A stretch of 16,309 nt of DNA. It comes from Bin5 sp034428435. Lineage in GTDB: Bacteria; Chloroflexota; Anaerolineae; Caldilineales; Caldilineaceae. The translations under genes and the position numbers were made by a program. The stretch spans positions 1 through 16,309 of the forward strand of contig DAOUHY010000035.1 in NCBI GenBank assembly GCA_034428435.1. The letters run 5' to 3'. The notes beneath the pieces are model-generated. The model saw only the letters and a program-made list of their open reading frames with translations. It searched no databases and was not told where the DNA came from. Of this stretch, positions 14,722 to 16,309 are shown piece by piece; position 1 is the first letter of the stretch; every line of letters begins with the position of its first letter.

Positions 14722-15054
14722 CTAACGCCGCAGCAACAGCCGCTCGGCGGCCAGGCGGTTCATGCTGACGCCGGCTTCAGCGGCGTCCATTGCCAGGGCA
14801 CGGTGGGTCTCAGGAGGGATGCGAAGGGTTATAGTGCCTCGGTAGCGGCGTGTGGACAGCGGCTCGGGGATCGGAGCGCCATCCTCGTCTAACGCCTTCA
14901 CGGCGAAAGCGACCGCGTCCCGAATGCCTGAGAACGCCTTTTCCGGGGTGTCGTCCAGGTGGCTGAGCAACCCTAACTCCGCACACAGGCCCACGAACAT
15001 CTCATCCTCATCGGACCAGATAACGCGATAGGTGTAGCGGTCATGGCGATTCAT
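14722..15054 (-). CDS. hicB: HicB-family antitoxin with C-terminal ribbon-helix-helix
   Basis: A 110-residue antitoxin of a HicAB-type toxin-antitoxin locus. Residues about 7-65 form the degenerate RNase-H-like HicB fold (YRVIWSDEDEMFVGLCAELG, then the ALDEDGAPIPEP strand-turn). Residues 73-108 form a CopG/Arc-type DNA-binding domain (GTITLRIPPETHRAL, EAGVSMNRLAAERLLL), used by such proteins for operator binding. ATG 15054 is preceded by ggagg with 8 nt spacing. A longer reading to 15222 lacks support. Its ATG overlaps the stop of the upstream reading frame as ATGA. That upstream frame is not a recognisable HicA and is frameshifted, so this antitoxin appears orphaned. Confidence 0.85.
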   Translation of the reverse strand: MNRHDRYTYRVIWSDEDEMFVGLCAELGLLSHLDDTPEKAFSGIRDAVAFAVKALDEDGAPIPEPLSTRRYRGTITLRIPPETHRALAMDAAEAGVSMNRLAAERLLLRR

Positions 15055-15253
15055 TGGAGTTCCTCCATTAATCTGTCGATTGCCTTGAGCGCCTGGCGTA
15101 CCTGATGGGGTTCGGCCATGCCCTTTATGCCCTGGATATTGACCATCGGCTCGCCCTGCCAGGGCGTTCTTTGGAACAGGCGGCTGCCGCGCGGTATGGA
15201 TCGATGCGCTCCACGCTACCATCCGGCAGACAGAGACACTGCGCCTTATTTCT
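15051..15253 (-). pseudogene. Frameshifted unrecognised gene in the hicA position
   Basis: Two minus-strand frames join into one sensible protein if one C is restored in the run at 15162-15164 (plus-strand GGG). Frame one gives CLCLPDGSVERIDPYRAAA then CSKER (to about 15165). Frame two gives PWQGEPMVNIQGIKGMAEPH, then QVRQALKAIDRLMEELQ and a stop, whose TGA overlaps the hicB ATG by 4 bp. No in-frame start codon is evident at the 5' end, so it may also be truncated. A 31-residue remnant could still be made from ATG 15146. I do not recognise the family, and it lacks the HicA dsRBD-like pattern (no catalytic His block). The intact coupling suggests it was once the partner of hicB. A sequencing indel is the alternative. 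Confidence 0.55.
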
Positions 15254-15276
15254 TCAACGCGAAGAGAAGACAGCCA

Positions 15277-15387
15277 CTACGCCAACCACCTCGCAGCCCG
15301 ACCCGCCTCCTCCGCCCGCGTGTACACCTCAACCATCCGCGCCGTCTTCCAGCGCTCCTGCGCCATGCTCTCGTGCATCCCGCACCG
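15277..15387 (-). pseudogene. C-terminal remnant of a tyrosine recombinase/integrase
   Basis: The minus-strand frame reads RCGMHESMAQERWKTARMVE, then VYTRAEEAGRAARWLA and a stop at 15277. This is the end of a tyrosine recombinase: the Trp that takes the place of the second box-II His, and the nucleophilic Tyr in VYTR, with the usual short C-terminal helix. The catalytic R, K and H-x-x-R parts are absent. A neighbouring frame just upstream (CSARAGEGEAVA) may be the decayed H-x-L-R-A-G region, implying a further frameshift. The remnant is cut off by the antitoxin gene that begins upstream at 15437. It marks past integration nearby. Confidence 0.7.
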
Positions 15388-15436
15388 CGACAGCCTCGCC
15401 CTCGCCGGCCCGTGCGGAGCACATCGCTCAACTGAT

Positions 15437-15772
15437 TCAGCCGGCCCCTTCCCCCTGACGAACAGCCTTCACTTCCAGCCGCACGCCCTCATGCCGCTGA
15501 ATGCAGCGGATGACCTCAAACAGATTGCGGGCGTGAGGATTGCCGGACGGTCCGAACATGCGCATCAGACTCTTGGGCGGCTTGTTCGTGAGCGAGCCCA
15601 GTTCCTCGAACCCGATGGTGGCGTTGATGTAATCTCGCAGCACGATCTTGCCCGTATCCACCTCTCCTGCAAGCAGGCACTCGACGCCTTCCTTCAGCAA
15701 CCCTTCTCGAAATGCCGGGTCGCGTGCGGCGCGGCCCTGCACGGTCTCCTTAAAGTCACGAGTGATCGGCAT
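15437..15772 (-). CDS. HTH antitoxin of a RelE-type addiction module (COG3636-like)
   Basis: A 111-residue DNA-binding antidote protein. The N-terminus TRDFKETVQGRAARDPAFR and the middle LLKEGVECLLAGEVDTGK, then LRDYINATIGFEELG (46-60), are characteristic of this antitoxin family. The helix-turn-helix follows (SLTNKPPKSLMRMFGPSGNP, 61-80, then ARNLFEVIRCIQ). ATG 15772 is preceded by aggaggaggt at about 8 nt. Only 3 bp separate it from the stop of the upstream toxin-like fragment, the normal toxin-first order for these modules. The toxin is broken, so the antitoxin appears to be kept alone, either as a leftover or as protection against a homologous module elsewhere. Confidence 0.82.
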   Translation of the reverse strand: MPITRDFKETVQGRAARDPAFREGLLKEGVECLLAGEVDTGKIVLRDYINATIGFEELGSLTNKPPKSLMRMFGPSGNPHARNLFEVIRCIQRHEGVRLEVKAVRQGEGAG

Positions 15773-15775
15773 CCT

Positions 15776-15873
15776 TCACACCTCCTCCTGCTTGCGGCGC
15801 CTGTACGCCTGCCAGAGTGCACGCGCGCCTTCCATGGACGGGCTTTTGTGCCGCCGCCGACCAGGATGATCAT
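15776..15873 (-). pseudogene. Truncated, frameshifted RelE/Gp49-like toxin remnant
   Basis: Two frames give the end of a COG3657-like toxin: MIILVGGGTKARP (from 15873), then after a one-base shift near 15833-15836 MEGARALWQAYRRRKQEEV and a stop at 15776. The family normally ends with a LLxGGDKxxQ-type strand followed by a DI..A..LW..Y helix, which these pieces match. A TAG directly precedes the first frame, so the N-terminal catalytic part is missing. It sits 3 bp before the intact antitoxin. Confidence 0.6.
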
Positions 15874-15915
15874 CTAACCCCACTTCTAAGGAAAATCCCA
15901 GTAGCCTTCGGTGTT

Positions 15916-15949
15916 CTTCGCGCCCCTTCGCGTCCCTTCGCGGATCAAG
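15916..15949. repeat. CCCTTCGCG repeat, copy 2
   Basis: Runs cttcgcg, ccccttcgcg, tcccttcgcg, gatcaag, one 10-bp unit longer than the copy at 14533-14558, and again followed by gttgccgt. With copy 1 it flanks the decayed toxin-antitoxin/integrase island on both sides. Confidence 0.75.
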
Positions 15950-15995
15950 CCGTTGCCGTTACTAACCACTGCCTACTGCCCTTTCCCCCACTCCA

Positions 15996-16004
15996 TGCTA
16001 TAAT
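15996..16004 (+). promoter_or_regulatory. Extended -10 promoter of the nitroreductase gene
   Basis: TGCTATAAT is a perfect extended -10 element; the TATAAT is at 15999-16004. The -35 region (around 15976-15981, CTGCCC) is weak. The predicted transcription start is about 16011, two bases before the ATG at 16013, so the transcript would be leaderless or nearly so. Confidence 0.65.
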
Positions 16005-16012
16005 GCCGTCCC

Positions 16013-16309
16013 ATGCACAGACAGCGAATCGCGTCAGCGGATCCGAAGGACGACGACATCGGCTGGCGCCAATCAGACTGGCGCCAATCAGACTGGGCCA
16101 CCGATTTCGACGACGGCTGGTTCTGGCAACTTATCCGCGGGCGCAGGTCCGTCCGCCGCTACCTGCCTGAACCGGTCGAGAAGGCGCTGCTCGAAATGCT
16201 GCTGACCGCCGCAATCTGGGCGCCTTCAGCCCACAACCGCCAGCCCTGGCGCTTCTGCGTCGTCACCACCGACCCGGTCAAACAGGAGTTGAGCGACCGC
16301 ATGGGCGCC
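16013..16309 (+). CDS. Nitroreductase-family protein (3'-truncated by window end)
   Basis: The first 99 residues of an FMN-dependent nitroreductase-fold oxidoreductase. After a Trp/Asp-rich N-terminal extension of about 40 residues come the family's opening FMN-contact motif (IRGRRSVRRYLPEPVEKALL, 42-61) and the second motif AAIWAPSAHNRQPWRF (67-82). The gene is open to the last base of the window. No ribosome binding site precedes the ATG; the promoter placement suggests leaderless translation. The N-terminal extension contains an exact 15-bp duplication. Related members reduce nitro compounds or quinones, or act in F420 metabolism; the substrate is not readable here. Confidence 0.87.
   Translation, partial: MHRQRIASADPKDDDIGWRQSDWRQSDWATDFDDGWFWQLIRGRRSVRRYLPEPVEKALLEMLLTAAIWAPSAHNRQPWRFCVVTTDPVKQELSDRMGA
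16064..16093 (+). repeat. In-frame 15-bp tandem duplication
   Basis: tggcgccaatcagac occurs twice in a row (16064-16078 and 16079-16093), giving WRQSDWRQSD in the N-terminal extension of the nitroreductase-family protein. Exact identity indicates a recent duplication. Confidence 0.95.

Noticed and set aside
15105..15458. Plus-strand open frames over the decayed island
   Set aside because: Pro/Arg/Ser-rich antisense shadows; recognisable protein families lie on the minus strand.

Overview
The window reads as a GC-rich bacterial chromosome fragment. The best guess is a Chloroflexota-type genome (Caldilineae/Anaerolineae-like). That guess rests on protein style (Uma2-family protein with a coiled-coil tail, CRTAC1-like FG-GAP lipoprotein, zinc-finger-less topoisomerase I with a helix-hairpin-helix insert) and on intergenic repeats (heptanucleotide arrays, GTAGGGGCA hairpins, CCCTTCGCG repeats). 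It is inference; no rRNA or tRNA gene was seen.

Layout. Positions 1-241 are a near-perfect palindrome that cuts off the 5' part of a chromate transporter gene (chrA, to 563). Positions 564-1660 are a small islet bounded by two copies of the last 57 bp of chrA. It carries a translationally coupled minus-strand pair: a secreted coiled-coil protein, then a small soluble protein. Positions 1706-3259 hold two minus-strand paralogues with a PD-(D/E)XK-like signature. The upstream one keeps D...EAK; the downstream one is shortened and has ERR instead. topA (3420-6311, minus) follows. A 583-bp divergent intergenic region with two repeat families and a clear sigma70-type promoter separates topA from the plus-strand genes.

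Positions 6895-10357 (plus) carry an FG-GAP/ASPIC-UnbV lipoprotein, a YfiT/DinB-fold putative metal hydrolase and a Uma2-family protein with four 42-bp repeats. Positions 10591-13866 are a CUT1-type sugar ABC transporter operon: a lipoprotein binding protein, an intercistronic hairpin, then two permeases overlapping by 4 bp. No ATPase is encoded. A repeat-rich 855-bp convergent intergenic region follows.

Positions 14722-15873 (minus) are a decayed accessory island. It has an intact HicB-type antitoxin, a frameshifted unrecognised partner in the place of hicA, the last about 37 codons of a tyrosine recombinase, an intact COG3636-type HTH antitoxin, and the frameshifted tail of its RelE-like toxin. 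Antitoxins are intact; toxins and integrase are broken. The window ends inside a nitroreductase-family gene (from 16013) whose extended -10 box lies so close to the ATG that the mRNA is probably leaderless.

Most worth a second look: the chrA-end duplication around the islet, the antitoxin-only island with its unknown HicB partner, the paralogous nuclease-like pair, the TopA architecture, the leaderless nitroreductase, and the intergenic repeat families.
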